The notes beneath the pieces were generated by a model that was given only the letters and a program-made list of their open reading frames with translations, made no database searches and was not told the origin of the DNA. DNA of 52,791 bases from Pseudomonas folii (GTDB taxonomy: Bacteria; Pseudomonadota; Gammaproteobacteria; Pseudomonadales; Pseudomonadaceae): NCBI RefSeq assembly GCF_014357575.1, contig NZ_JACONW010000022.1, positions 1 to 52,791 on the forward strand, written 5' to 3'. This document shows, one piece after another, positions 44,501-52,754 of the stretch. The position numbers and the translations under genes are program-made. Numbering within the stretch: the first letter of the stretch is position 1; every line of letters starts with the position of its first letter.

Positions 44501-45790
44501 TCAGCAGGCCGCAGCCAGTGCGGAGTCGAGCATCTGCAAAGCTTCTGCCACCTGCTCTGTGGTGGTCACCAGCGGTGCGAGGAAACGCACCACGTTACGG
44601 TGCACCCCACACTTGATCACCAGCAGGCCGGCATGGCGCGCTTCATCAATAACTTTTTGTGCCAGCGCAGCGTCCGGACTTTGCTTGTCGTCGGCTGCCA
44701 CCATTTCAATTGCCAGCATGAAACCCAGGCCTCTTACATCACCGATACGCGGGTAACGTGTCTGCAAGGCCAGCAAACCTTGATGCAGCTGTGTGGAGAG
44801 TTTCGCGCCTTTCCCCAGCAGATCCTGCTCTTTGAAAAGGTCCAGCACCGCCAGCGCCGCCGCACAAGCCACCGCGTTGCCGCCGTACGTGCCGCCCAGT
44901 CCGCCCGGTGTCGGCGCATCCATGATGTCGGCACGGCCAACAACGCCGGATAACGGCATGCCGCCCGCGAGGCTTTTTGCAACGGTCACCAGATCAGGTT
45001 TGATGCCCGAGTGCTGGAAGCCGAACATCCTGCCGGTACGACCAAAGCCGGTCTGGATTTCATCGAGGATCAGCACAATGCCGTGTTGCGTGCAGCGCGC
45101 CCGCAAGGCCTGGAGAAATTCGTTTGAGGCCGCAATAAAACCACCATCGCCCTGAACAGGCTCGATGAGGATTGCTGCAACCCGGTCAGGTGCGACATCG
45201 GTGGCGAAGAGTTCATCCAGCTCGGCCAGCGCGTCGTCGCTGCTGATCCCGCGATAAGGATTTGGGTAGGTGGCGTGGTAGATCTCGGCCGGGAAGGGGC
45301 CGAAATTCTGTTTATAGGGCTGGCTCATACCGGTCAGGGTCACGCCCAGCAGGGTCCGGCCATGGAAGCCGCCCCGGAAGGAAATCACCGCCGTACGATT
45401 GGTGTGGCTGCGGGCAATCTTGATCGCGTTTTCCACCGCTTCGGCACCCGAGGTAAACAGGATGCTTTTGTAGTGCTCTTCGCCGCCAATCAGCGTGTTC
45501 AGGCGTGCGGCGACTTCGATGTAGCTTTCGTAGGCCGCGACCTGAAAACTGGCATGGGAAATTTCACCCACCTGACGCCGTACTGCTTCGACAACTCTGG
45601 GGTGGTTATGGCCAACGTTGAGTACGCCGATACCACCGACGAAATCCAGATAGCGCTTGCCGTCCACATCCCACAGCTGGGCGCCTTCGGCGCGCGCCGC
45701 AACAACCGGGTGAGCCGTGATGATGCCGCGCGGGATGTGTTGCTCACGCAGGGCGAGCAACCGTTGGGTTTCAGTCAGTGCAGAATTCAT
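44501..45790 (-). CDS. gabT: 4-aminobutyrate aminotransferase-type PLP enzyme
   Basis: This is a 429-residue class III aminotransferase: FVGGIGVLNVGHNHPRVVEA, FTSGAEAVENAIKIARSHT (PLP phosphate contact), ISFRGGFHGRTLLGVTLTGM, LILDEIQTGFGRTGRMF (Asp), and the Schiff-base Lys in VTVAKSLAGGMPLSGV (about 272). GabT converts GABA and 2-oxoglutarate to succinate semialdehyde and glutamate. GGAGATTGAG precedes the ATG at 45790. The succinate-semialdehyde dehydrogenase gene lies upstream on the same strand. An omega-aminotransferase acting on a related amine is also possible. Confidence 0.88.
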   Translation of the reverse strand: MNSALTETQRLLALREQHIPRGIITAHPVVAARAEGAQLWDVDGKRYLDFVGGIGVLNVGHNHPRVVEAVRRQVGEISHASFQVAAYESYIEVAARLNTLIGGEEHYKSILFTSGAEAVENAIKIARSHTNRTAVISFRGGFHGRTLLGVTLTGMSQPYKQNFGPFPAEIYHATYPNPYRGISSDDALAELDELFATDVAPDRVAAILIEPVQGDGGFIAASNEFLQALRARCTQHGIVLILDEIQTGFGRTGRMFGFQHSGIKPDLVTVAKSLAGGMPLSGVVGRADIMDAPTPGGLGGTYGGNAVACAAALAVLDLFKEQDLLGKGAKLSTQLHQGLLALQTRYPRIGDVRGLGFMLAIEMVAADDKQSPDAALAQKVIDEARHAGLLVIKCGVHRNVVRFLAPLVTTTEQVAEALQMLDSALAAAC

Positions 45791-46178
45791 CTCAATCTCC
45801 GTGATCGCCGGGGTGGCAGGTGATGTGATCAGGATAAGCACTGGCCGGAACCACAAGCACTGAAGTTGCCCGGACCAGTGCTGTGATCGACTGTTTTAGA
45901 GGGAGGTTGCGAAATATTTCACTGTGGGGTGGTGCAAGCAATTTTGGGTGGTTCGTAAATCCCTGTGGGAACAGAGCTTGCTCCTATCAAATAAATGCAC
46001 TTACCTGACTTGGAGTGTTTTTTGTAGGAGCTCACGAGCACCGCGAGGCAGCGATGGCGGTGTGTCAGACAAATCGCTATCGCGGCCTCGCGGTGCTCGT
46101 GCGCTCCTACAGTTATGGGTTGATTCGCATAGCGCTGTGTCAGGGACACCTGGGCAGCTCCCACATAATAGCCCTGCG
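45791..46178. other. Gap between the gabT-like and ATPase genes with a REP hairpin
   Basis: This gap of 388 bp interrupts two same-strand genes. It holds a REP hairpin at 46023-46111 and a lone half (CTGTGGGAACAGAGCTTGCT) near 45962. The 45800-45960 part should contain a promoter for the aminotransferase. I saw no gene. Confidence 0.55.
46023..46111. repeat. REP inverted pair (TAGGAGC-TCACGAGCACCGCGAGG type)
   Basis: The arms TGTAGGAGCTCACGAGCACC and GGTGCTCGTGCGCTCCTACA bracket about 50 bases. The outer TAGGAGC is shared with other families but the inner stem is different. Confidence 0.8.
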
Positions 46179-47264
46179 TCAAACCGCTGCCCGCGGCACA
46201 ACGATGGTGTCTTCCGGATGCAAACGCATCAGCAGCGGGGAGCCAATGGGGGGCAGGCTCAGGTTGCCTTCGTGATGGCTTGGTTGACGCAGGCTGACGG
46301 TCGGGCCGCCTTCAAGGTCGACGAATACCTTGAGGCTTTCACCCTGGAACACGATGTCCGAAACACGCCCGCGCAGGCGGTTCCACTCGGGGCCTGACGT
46401 GTCATTGTCCAGCAACAGTTTTTCCGACTGCAGCGCGAGGAATACGTCCCCCGACGGCGGGATTGGACGGGTCGTGCGCAGTGCAGTAGCGCCCAGGTTC
46501 AGGCCGCTTTCACTGCGTTGCAACGGGATCAGCGTGCTTTCGCCAATGAAGCTGGCGACGAAATCATCGGACGGATGATCGTGCAGACGACGCGGTGTAT
46601 CGACCTGTACCAACTGGCCGCCACGCATGATCGCAATGCGGTCGCTCATGGTCAGCGCTTCACGCTGGTCGTGGGTGACGTAAATCATCGTCGCGCCGAG
46701 GCGTTTGTGCAGGGCGCGCAGCTCAATCTGCATAGTCTCGCGCAGCTGTTTATCGAGAGCGGAAAGCGGTTCATCCATCAGGATCAGTTTGGGTTCGAAG
46801 ACAATCGCACGGGCCAGTGCCACCCGTTGCCGCTGGCCGCCGGAGAGTGCTGCAATGGAGCGGCTTTCGTAGCCGCTCAATTCAACTGTTGCCAGTGCCT
46901 GCTTCACGCGGCCCAGGCTTTTGGCGGCGCTTTCACCTCTGGCGCGCAAGGGAAAGGCAACGTTTTCGCCCACCGTCATGTGGGGGAACAATGCGTAGTT
47001 CTGGAAGACCACACCGATTTCGCGTTTGTGCGGTGGCATCAGCGTGACGTCGCGCTCGCCAAACAGGATGCTGCCGGAGCTGACCCGGATAAAGCCGCCC
47101 AGAATGCTTAGCAATGTGGTTTTGCCCGACCCGGAAGGGCCCAGCAGGGACATGAATTCTCCCGCTTCCACCTTGAGGTTCACGTTGTTCAGCGCCTTCA
47201 AACTGCCGTAATCCTTGCAAACCTGATTGACGCTGACTGATTCAAAACCTTCAGTGAAATTCAT
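46179..47264 (-). CDS. ABC transporter ATP-binding protein, PotA-like
   Basis: This is a 361-residue ATPase with Walker A GPSGSGKTTLLSILGG (about 40), signature LSGGQRQRVALARAI, Walker B LILMDEPLSALD, VTHDQREALTMSDRIAI and a C-terminal TOBE-type region with VFLALQSEKLLLDND. AGGAGGACG precedes the ATG at 47264. The permeases are encoded 1.8 kb upstream on the same strand, with the dehydrogenase gene between them, so the transporter operon is interleaved with catabolic genes. Confidence 0.88.
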   Translation of the reverse strand: MNFTEGFESVSVNQVCKDYGSLKALNNVNLKVEAGEFMSLLGPSGSGKTTLLSILGGFIRVSSGSILFGERDVTLMPPHKREIGVVFQNYALFPHMTVGENVAFPLRARGESAAKSLGRVKQALATVELSGYESRSIAALSGGQRQRVALARAIVFEPKLILMDEPLSALDKQLRETMQIELRALHKRLGATMIYVTHDQREALTMSDRIAIMRGGQLVQVDTPRRLHDHPSDDFVASFIGESTLIPLQRSESGLNLGATALRTTRPIPPSGDVFLALQSEKLLLDNDTSGPEWNRLRGRVSDIVFQGESLKVFVDLEGGPTVSLRQPSHHEGNLSLPPIGSPLLMRLHPEDTIVVPRAAV

Positions 47265-47394
47265 GAAGCGTCCTCCTGTGCAGAGCGGGTGTCTGCATCC
47301 ATCTGAACACAGGCGCTGGCCGTGTTCGTGCCGTTTTGAGCCGCCGGAAAAACAGGATCTGCTGCCCGGCGGTATCCGTGTCCAACGCTGGCCG

Positions 47395-48855
47395 TCAGTC
47401 CAGACCGCCGATATGCCAGGCCTTCACTTCGAGGAATTCGTCCAGGCCGTACTTCGAGCCTTCACGGCCGGTGCCTGACTGCTTCATGCCGCCAAAGGGG
47501 GCGACTTCCATGGAAATAATCCCGGTATTCAGACCGACCATGCCGAACTCCAGTCGCTCACCTACGCGCCAGGCGCGACGCATGTCCTGGGTGAAGTAAT
47601 ACGCACCGAGGCCATACGGCGTGGCGTTGGCGAGCGCCAGCGCCTCGGCCTCGTCCTTGAAACGGAACAGCGGCGCAACAGGGCCGAACGTTTCTTCGCT
47701 GGCCAGCAGCATGTCGGCTTTGGCATCGCGCAAGACGGTGGGCTGGACGTAAAGACCGTTGCCCTGAGGCGCTCCGCCAATGACCACGCTGGCACCTTTT
47801 TCCAGCGCATCGCCGATATGGCGGGTCACTTTGTCCACGGCGGCGGCATTGATCAGCGGGCCAATCGTGACCCCGGTTTGCAGGCCGTCACCGACTTTCA
47901 GTTCGGCGACGGCCGCGCTCAGGCGTTCTGCGAACCGATCATAAATACCGTCCTGCACCAGAATGCGATTGGCGCAGACGCAGGTTTGTCCGGCGTTGCG
48001 GAATTTGCTCTGCATGACCCCGGCAATGGCCAGGTCCAGGTCCGCATCATCGAAGACGATAAATGGCGCATTGCCGCCCAGCTCCAGGCTCAGGCGTTTG
48101 ATGGTGCTTGCACACTGGCTCATCAACAGTTGGCCAACCCGGGTCGAGCCTGTGAATGACAGCTTGCGTACTGCCGGATTGCTGGTCATTTCACCACCGA
48201 CCCCGGCAGGCAAACCGGTCAATACGTTGAACACACCGGCCGGGATTCCGGCGCGATCTGCCAGTACTGCTAACGCCAGGGCTGACAGCGGCGTCATTTC
48301 AGAAGGCTTGACCAGCACCGGACAACCCGCAGCCAAAGCAGGAGCGCATTTACGGGTGATCATCGCGTTAGGGAAGTTCCACGGGGTGATCGCCGCGACG
48401 ACGCCAATCGGTTGTTTGAGCACGATGATTCGTCGATCAGCGACCGGCGAAGGAATGGTGTCGCCGTAGATCCGCCGGGCCTCTTCAGCAAACCATTTGA
48501 CGAAGCTGGCACCGTAGGCAATTTCGCCGCGTGACTCAGCAAGGGGCTTGCCTTGCTCGGCGGTCATGATCAGCGCCAGGTCTTCCTGATTGTCCATGAT
48601 CAGCTTGAACCAGACTTCAAGAAAACGCGCGCGCTCGGCCGCCGGGACTTCGCGCCAGGACACGAAACGAGCTTCAGCTGCCTCTATGGCGCGGCGGGTT
48701 TCCGCGGCTTGCAAGGCTGGAACCCGGGCGATAACACTGCCGTCGGCGGGATTGGTCACGTCCAGCGTCGCGCCGTCATCGGCGCTGATCCACTCGCCAT
48801 TGACGTAGGCGCGCTCAACGAGAAGGGAAGGGTCACGCAGGGTATTTTTCAACAT
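47395..48855 (-). CDS. gabD: Succinate-semialdehyde dehydrogenase-type ALDH
   Basis: This is a 486-residue ALDH with VAAITPWNFPNAMITRKCAP, KLSFTGSTRVGQLLM, Glu in LELGGNAPFIVFDDADLDLA (about 257) and Cys in RNAGQTCVCANRILVQ (about 290), and the C-terminal FGGMKQSGTGREGSKYG. These blocks are those of the GabD/SSADH class, which oxidises succinate semialdehyde to succinate. ATG 48855 gives MLKNTLRDPSLLVERAYV, as in other GabD proteins; a TTG at 48861 is less likely. Other short semialdehydes, such as glutarate semialdehyde, could be the real substrate. Confidence 0.88.
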   Translation of the reverse strand: MLKNTLRDPSLLVERAYVNGEWISADDGATLDVTNPADGSVIARVPALQAAETRRAIEAAEARFVSWREVPAAERARFLEVWFKLIMDNQEDLALIMTAEQGKPLAESRGEIAYGASFVKWFAEEARRIYGDTIPSPVADRRIIVLKQPIGVVAAITPWNFPNAMITRKCAPALAAGCPVLVKPSEMTPLSALALAVLADRAGIPAGVFNVLTGLPAGVGGEMTSNPAVRKLSFTGSTRVGQLLMSQCASTIKRLSLELGGNAPFIVFDDADLDLAIAGVMQSKFRNAGQTCVCANRILVQDGIYDRFAERLSAAVAELKVGDGLQTGVTIGPLINAAAVDKVTRHIGDALEKGASVVIGGAPQGNGLYVQPTVLRDAKADMLLASEETFGPVAPLFRFKDEAEALALANATPYGLGAYYFTQDMRRAWRVGERLEFGMVGLNTGIISMEVAPFGGMKQSGTGREGSKYGLDEFLEVKAWHIGGLD

Positions 48856-48998
48856 GATCAAGGTGCCTTGAGGGTCCGAACGATGGACTCATTTTAAGAA
48901 TGTCTGCCCGGTGGCCGATGCCGAGATAGCCACTTGAGCGGGTGGTAGATGCTGAATTTGCGATGCTGGCGGCAGATGTTGCTATTCATCATTACCCT

Positions 48999-49070
48999 TG
49001 TAGGAGCTGCCGAAGGCTGCGAGGCGGTGTGTCAGACAAATTGTCTTCGCAGCCTTCGGCAGCTCCTACA
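48999..49070. repeat. REP inverted pair (TAGGAGCTGCCGAAGGCTGC type)
   Basis: The arms TGTAGGAGCTGCCGAAGGCT and AGCCTTCGGCAGCTCCTACA form a clean inverted repeat in the gap between the permease C gene and the dehydrogenase gene. Confidence 0.88.
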
Positions 49071-49081
49071 AGATGGTGTTG

Positions 49082-49879
49082 TTAGCTCGGTTTATTGCGC
49101 CCCGCGATCACTACCAACAACAGTGAAGCCAGAATCAGAATCGAGCTGATGGCCGCAATCGTCGGGTCGATTTCATCGCGCAGGGCTGTGAACATCCGTT
49201 TGGTCAGGGTCTGGTTGTCGCCACCGGAGATGAACAGCGCGACCACGGTTTCATCCAGCGAAGTGATGAAGGCGAACAGCGTGGCCGAGACCAGGCTTGG
49301 TTTGATTTGCGGCAATGTCACGGCCATGAACGCCCGGAATCGGTTCATGCCCAGGCTGCGAGCGACCATTTCCTGAGACATGTCGAAGTTACGCAAACCT
49401 GCCAGCAGGGCGATGATCACGTAGGGCAGTGCCAGCATGATGTGCGCCAGAATGAGCCCGGTCATGGTGCTGATCAGACCCACCCTGGCGTACACAAAAA
49501 ACACCCCGGCGGCGATGAGGATGATCGGCACCATCATCGGCAGCAGCAGAATGATTTGCAGGGTGCGCACGACCTTCAGGCTGGAGCTATTGATGGCGTA
49601 GGCCGCAGCCATACCGATGGGCAGGCTGACCACCGTAGTGACCGCTGCGGTAATCAGACTGACCCGTGCCGCCGACATCCATTCAGCGCTCTGGAAGAAC
49701 GCCGCGTACCAGCGCAGTGACCACTCCTTGGGCGGGAATTGCAGGAAGCGCGCCTCGGAAAACGACATCGGCACCACAATCAGCACTGGCAGAATCAGGT
49801 AGAGCAGGATGGCTGCTACCAACACGGTGAAGAGCAAGTGGGAGACGCGGACCTGACGCAGATAGGCAACCAGTTTCAT
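49082..49879 (-). CDS. ABC transporter permease, PotC-like
   Basis: This 265-residue permease has about six membrane segments. The first is LLFTVLVAAILLYLILPVLI, and the EAA-like loop is VARSLGMNRFRAFMAVTLPQ. It starts at the ATG at 49879, immediately after the stop of the partner permease with no gap, so translation is coupled. It forms the channel with the PotB-like protein for the binding protein encoded at 51527. Confidence 0.88.
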   Translation of the reverse strand: MKLVAYLRQVRVSHLLFTVLVAAILLYLILPVLIVVPMSFSEARFLQFPPKEWSLRWYAAFFQSAEWMSAARVSLITAAVTTVVSLPIGMAAAYAINSSSLKVVRTLQIILLLPMMVPIILIAAGVFFVYARVGLISTMTGLILAHIMLALPYVIIALLAGLRNFDMSQEMVARSLGMNRFRAFMAVTLPQIKPSLVSATLFAFITSLDETVVALFISGGDNQTLTKRMFTALRDEIDPTIAAISSILILASLLLVVIAGRNKPS

Positions 49880-50809
49880 TTAGCGCGCTCCCAGAATGCG
49901 TTCGATAGGGATGAACTTGTTGATACCCCAGAAAATCAGGAATACCACCAACAACAGCACCAGACCGACCGCACTCGCGGCGCCCCAGGCGTGATAAAGC
50001 TCAACGTTGCGCTGGACCAGCATCGATACCAGGATCGTGCGGCCACCACCGAGCAGTTCAGGGGTGATGAAGAAGCCCAGGCAGATGACAAAGACCAGAA
50101 TCGACCCTGCCATGATGCCGGGTGCCGCCATCGGCAAGAACACTCGGCGGAAGGTGTAAAAGGGCTTGGCCCCAAGGCTTTCCGAGGCTTGCATCAGGTC
50201 CTGCGGGATTTTCTTCATCACCGAATACAGCGGTAGAACCATGAACGGCAGCATCACGTGCAGGGTGCCGATTACCGTGCCAGTGGTGTTGTGCATCAGG
50301 TTGAGCGGTTGATCGATGATGCCCATGTCGATCAGCGTCTGGTTGACCAGCCCCCGGCGTTGCAGCAGAACCAGCCAGGCGTAGGAGCGCACCAGCACGC
50401 TGGTCCAGAACGGAATAATTACGCAGATCAGAATCAGGTTCGCCCAGAAGCCATGCAGGCGGGAAGCGGCATAGGCGATGGGGAAACCGAGGAAAATCGA
50501 CAGCACGGTGACGATGAGGCTGATCTTGAAGGTCAGGACAAAGGTATCCCAGTAGATTCGCTCTTCGAAAATGCGGACATAGTTGGCCAGGGAGAAGCCG
50601 TCTTCGGTCTGCACCGACTGAAACGCCAGCCAGCACATTGGCAGGATCAGCAGCACCACCACCATGACCAGCGCCGGGGTAAGCAGCAGCATCATCGAGG
50701 TATTTTCCTTGCGCTCTTCGCGGGCAAGGGCATCGCTATTGGTCAGCGGCGGCTGATGCTTGTGGTTGTCGGATTCAGGCAGGGACTTGGCGAGATAAGC
50801 ATTGGACAT
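49880..50809 (-). CDS. ABC transporter permease, PotB-like
   Basis: This 309-residue permease has a charged N-terminal tail of about 38 residues (SDNHKHQPPLTNSDALAREE) before the first span (MLLLTPALVMVVVLLILPMC), longer than usual for the family. The EAA loop is ASESLGAKPFYTFRRVFLPM. GGGAGACAG precedes the ATG at 50809. The upstream region shares a duplicated block with that of the binding-protein gene, so it may have its own promoter. Confidence 0.88.
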   Translation of the reverse strand: MSNAYLAKSLPESDNHKHQPPLTNSDALAREERKENTSMMLLLTPALVMVVVLLILPMCWLAFQSVQTEDGFSLANYVRIFEERIYWDTFVLTFKISLIVTVLSIFLGFPIAYAASRLHGFWANLILICVIIPFWTSVLVRSYAWLVLLQRRGLVNQTLIDMGIIDQPLNLMHNTTGTVIGTLHVMLPFMVLPLYSVMKKIPQDLMQASESLGAKPFYTFRRVFLPMAAPGIMAGSILVFVICLGFFITPELLGGGRTILVSMLVQRNVELYHAWGAASAVGLVLLLVVFLIFWGINKFIPIERILGAR

Positions 50810-51526
50810 GTCTGTCTCCCGTCACTTGGTCTGGCTGAAGCGCTGGAAGGCGCCGTGCTTGAGTGTTGGCATGTGAACGACTCCCGAAAGGTGGGGGCAG
50901 ATGCTGAAAGCGAGGGTGTTTCCTGTTTCGGTCGCTCTGCGGGACCGTGCGATTTCCACTGTACCCAGATGTCGGCAAATGAAGCCGCTGAAATGCCCTG
51001 CGCCAAAGTGCTTTATTGCGTAATGGGGCGGGTAGACGGCATGTCCTGCGTTGGGGCTTCTGGCACGGTATTCATTCCCTCCGCCGTGTCAGGTAGGAGG
51101 CAACTTGTTGGCGAGAGTGCTTGATGCGGTGTATCAGTCCTGCCGCCTCGCGAACAAGTTCGCTCCTACCGGGATAGGCGTTCAGTTGTTACTTCTTCTG
51201 CACGAACGACAACCAGCGTTCCTCTGCCTTGATGTCGATACCCATTTGGCGGCGATGTCAGGTAGGAGGCAACTTGTTGGCGAGAGGGCTTGATGCGGTG
51301 TATCAGTCCTGCCGCCTCGCGAACAAGTTCGCTCCTACCGGGAGATGCGCGCAGCTATCACTTCTTCTGCACGAACGACAACCAGCATTCTTCGGCCTTG
51401 ATGCGGATGCCCATTTGGCGGCGATGTCAGGTAGGAGGCAACTTGTTGGCGAGAGGGCTTGATGCGGTGTATCAGTCCTGCCGCCTCGCGAACAAGTTCG
51501 CTCCTACCGGGAAATGCGCGCAGCTA
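50810..51526. other. Gap between permease B and binding-protein genes: duplicated block and tandem repeat
   Basis: This gap of 717 bp separates two same-strand genes of one transporter. Its parts are the duplicated upstream block at 50928-51053 and the 169-bp tandem triplication from 51088. Open frames running across the repeats are a product of the repetition, not genes. Confidence 0.75.
50928..51053 (-). promoter_or_regulatory. Upstream block A, homologous to 52634-52754
   Basis: Shared strings include TCGGTCGCTCTGCGGGACCG (identical start), AAATGAAGC, GCTTTATTGCG and GACGGCATGTC in the same order and spacing. It lies about 120-245 bp upstream of the permease B start. The conservation outside coding sequence suggests a duplicated promoter or operator; no sigma-54 or sigma-70 consensus could be fixed. 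Confidence 0.75.
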
Positions 51527-51600
51527 TCACTTCTTCTGCACGAACGACAACCAGCGTTCCTCTGCCTTGATGCCGTCTGCAGACGCCCACCATTTGGCCG
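51088..51600. repeat. Tandem triplication of 169 bp including the binding-protein gene tail
   Basis: Units start at 51088, 51257 and 51426, each beginning GTCAGGTAGGAGGCAACTTG. Each contains a REP palindrome (CCTCGCGAACAAGTTCGCTC arm) and a copy of about the last 20 codons of the binding-protein gene (TTCTTCTGCACGAACGACAA onward). In the first two units the tail has an internal deletion and a changed frame. The third unit runs into the intact gene end. Confidence 0.92.
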
Positions 51601-52579
51601 ACAGCAGAGCCTGACGGGAGATGTTTTCCGGCGCGGATGGAAGTTTGGCAGCCCGCTCAGCGGGAATCGTGCCGGTCTTGAATGCTTCGGGGTTGAGCGG
51701 GCCGTAATCGATGATCATTGGCAATGCCGCCTGCAGTTTCGCATCGATGGCTTCGTTGACGAACTTCATTGCCGCCGCTTTGTGCGGTGTGCCCTTGAGG
51801 ACGCAGAGGGAGTTGGTTTCCAGTACGCCCTGGTTGTAATCGAACGCCACAGGCGCGCCGTCAGCCTGCACCGCGGTAATGCGGCCGTTCCACGCTTGAA
51901 TCATGTCTACTTCGCCGTCGCTGATCAGCTGTGCCGACTGACCGCCTGACGTCCACCAGGTGGAAATGTGCGGTTTGATTTCTTCGAGTTTCTTGAAGGC
52001 GCGTTCTACATCCAGCGGGTAGAGCTTGTCGGGGGCGACGCCGTCGGCCAAGAGGGCTATTTCCAGGGTCGGGCGCGGCAGGTTCCGCAATGAACGCTGC
52101 CCCGGGAATTTCTTCGTGTCCCAGAAATCCGCCCAGGTTTTGGGTGCCTTGTCGCCTTTGAAAGCGTCGGTGCGATAAGCCAGCACCGTCGAGTAGCTGA
52201 TGTAGCCAACGCTGTAATCATCCTTAAGATCCGCGGGTAATTGCGCCGCGTTGGGGATCAGCGCCAGGTCGAGCTTTTCGAACAAGCCTTCCTGCTCGCC
52301 GCGTACGCAGTCGCCGGTCGGCAGGTCCACCACATCCCAGGTGACTTTGCCGCTTTCGACCTGGGTTTTGATGATGGGATAGGCTTTGGGCGAACTGTCC
52401 TGTTTCAGCGTCAGGCCGAGTTTCTTCGCGGCAGGCTCGAGGATCGCCTTGCTTTGCGCTTCCTGATAAGCGCCGCCCTGGGACACAAATGTGATGTCTT
52501 CAGCGAACGCCATATTGGCGCAGCCGGTAAGGATTGCCAAACTCGCCAGTTTGAAGCTGCGGATACTCGATGCTGTCAT
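51527..52579 (-). CDS. Extracellular solute-binding protein (PotD-like)
   Basis: This 350-residue periplasmic binding protein has a signal peptide ending near NMAFAED, and a mature start of ITFVSQGGAYQEAQSKAILE. Similarity to the protein at 34811 runs the full length (TWADFWDTKKFPGQRSLRN, DKLYPLDVERAFKKLEEIKP, WWTSGGQSAQLISDGEVDM). GGGGAGA precedes the ATG at 52579. It is the first gene of the leftward importer/catabolic series. The ligand is unknown; the downstream enzymes point to an amine or amino acid. Confidence 0.9.
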   Translation of the reverse strand: MTASSIRSFKLASLAILTGCANMAFAEDITFVSQGGAYQEAQSKAILEPAAKKLGLTLKQDSSPKAYPIIKTQVESGKVTWDVVDLPTGDCVRGEQEGLFEKLDLALIPNAAQLPADLKDDYSVGYISYSTVLAYRTDAFKGDKAPKTWADFWDTKKFPGQRSLRNLPRPTLEIALLADGVAPDKLYPLDVERAFKKLEEIKPHISTWWTSGGQSAQLISDGEVDMIQAWNGRITAVQADGAPVAFDYNQGVLETNSLCVLKGTPHKAAAMKFVNEAIDAKLQAALPMIIDYGPLNPEAFKTGTIPAERAAKLPSAPENISRQALLSAKWWASADGIKAEERWLSFVQKK

Positions 52580-52633
52580 ATGAAGTTCTCCCCGATGGTT
52601 GGCAGATTTCTTGAGCGAGCTGGAGATTTGCTG

Positions 52634-52754
52634 TCGGTCGCTCTGCGGGACCGTGCCTTTAATTTACTGGCATGTCGGGAAATGAAGCGGGCACAAATGC
52701 GCGACGCAGAAGCGCTTTATTGCGAAAAGGGGAGGAGGGACGGCATGTCGTGCG
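52634..52754 (-). promoter_or_regulatory. Upstream block B, homologous to 50928-51053
   Basis: This is the second copy of the block described for the permease B gene, here about 55-175 bp before the binding-protein start. Shared strings (TCGGTCGCTCTGCGGGACCG, GCTTTATTGCG, GGGACGGCATGTC) are in the same order. It probably includes the promoter of the operon. Confidence 0.75.

Noticed and set aside
51051..51949. Plus-strand open frames with repeated peptide QVGGNLLARGLDAVYQ
   Set aside because: They are translations of the 169-bp tandem repeat and run into the reverse strand of the binding-protein gene; the repeat length is not a multiple of three and there is no ribosome-binding site.
52655..52685. 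Possible sigma-54 promoter (GGCACGGTCCCGCA on the minus strand) in the duplicated upstream block
   Set aside because: The GG-to-GC distance is 11, not 12, and the TTGC element is missing; the second copy of the block has lost the leading GG.
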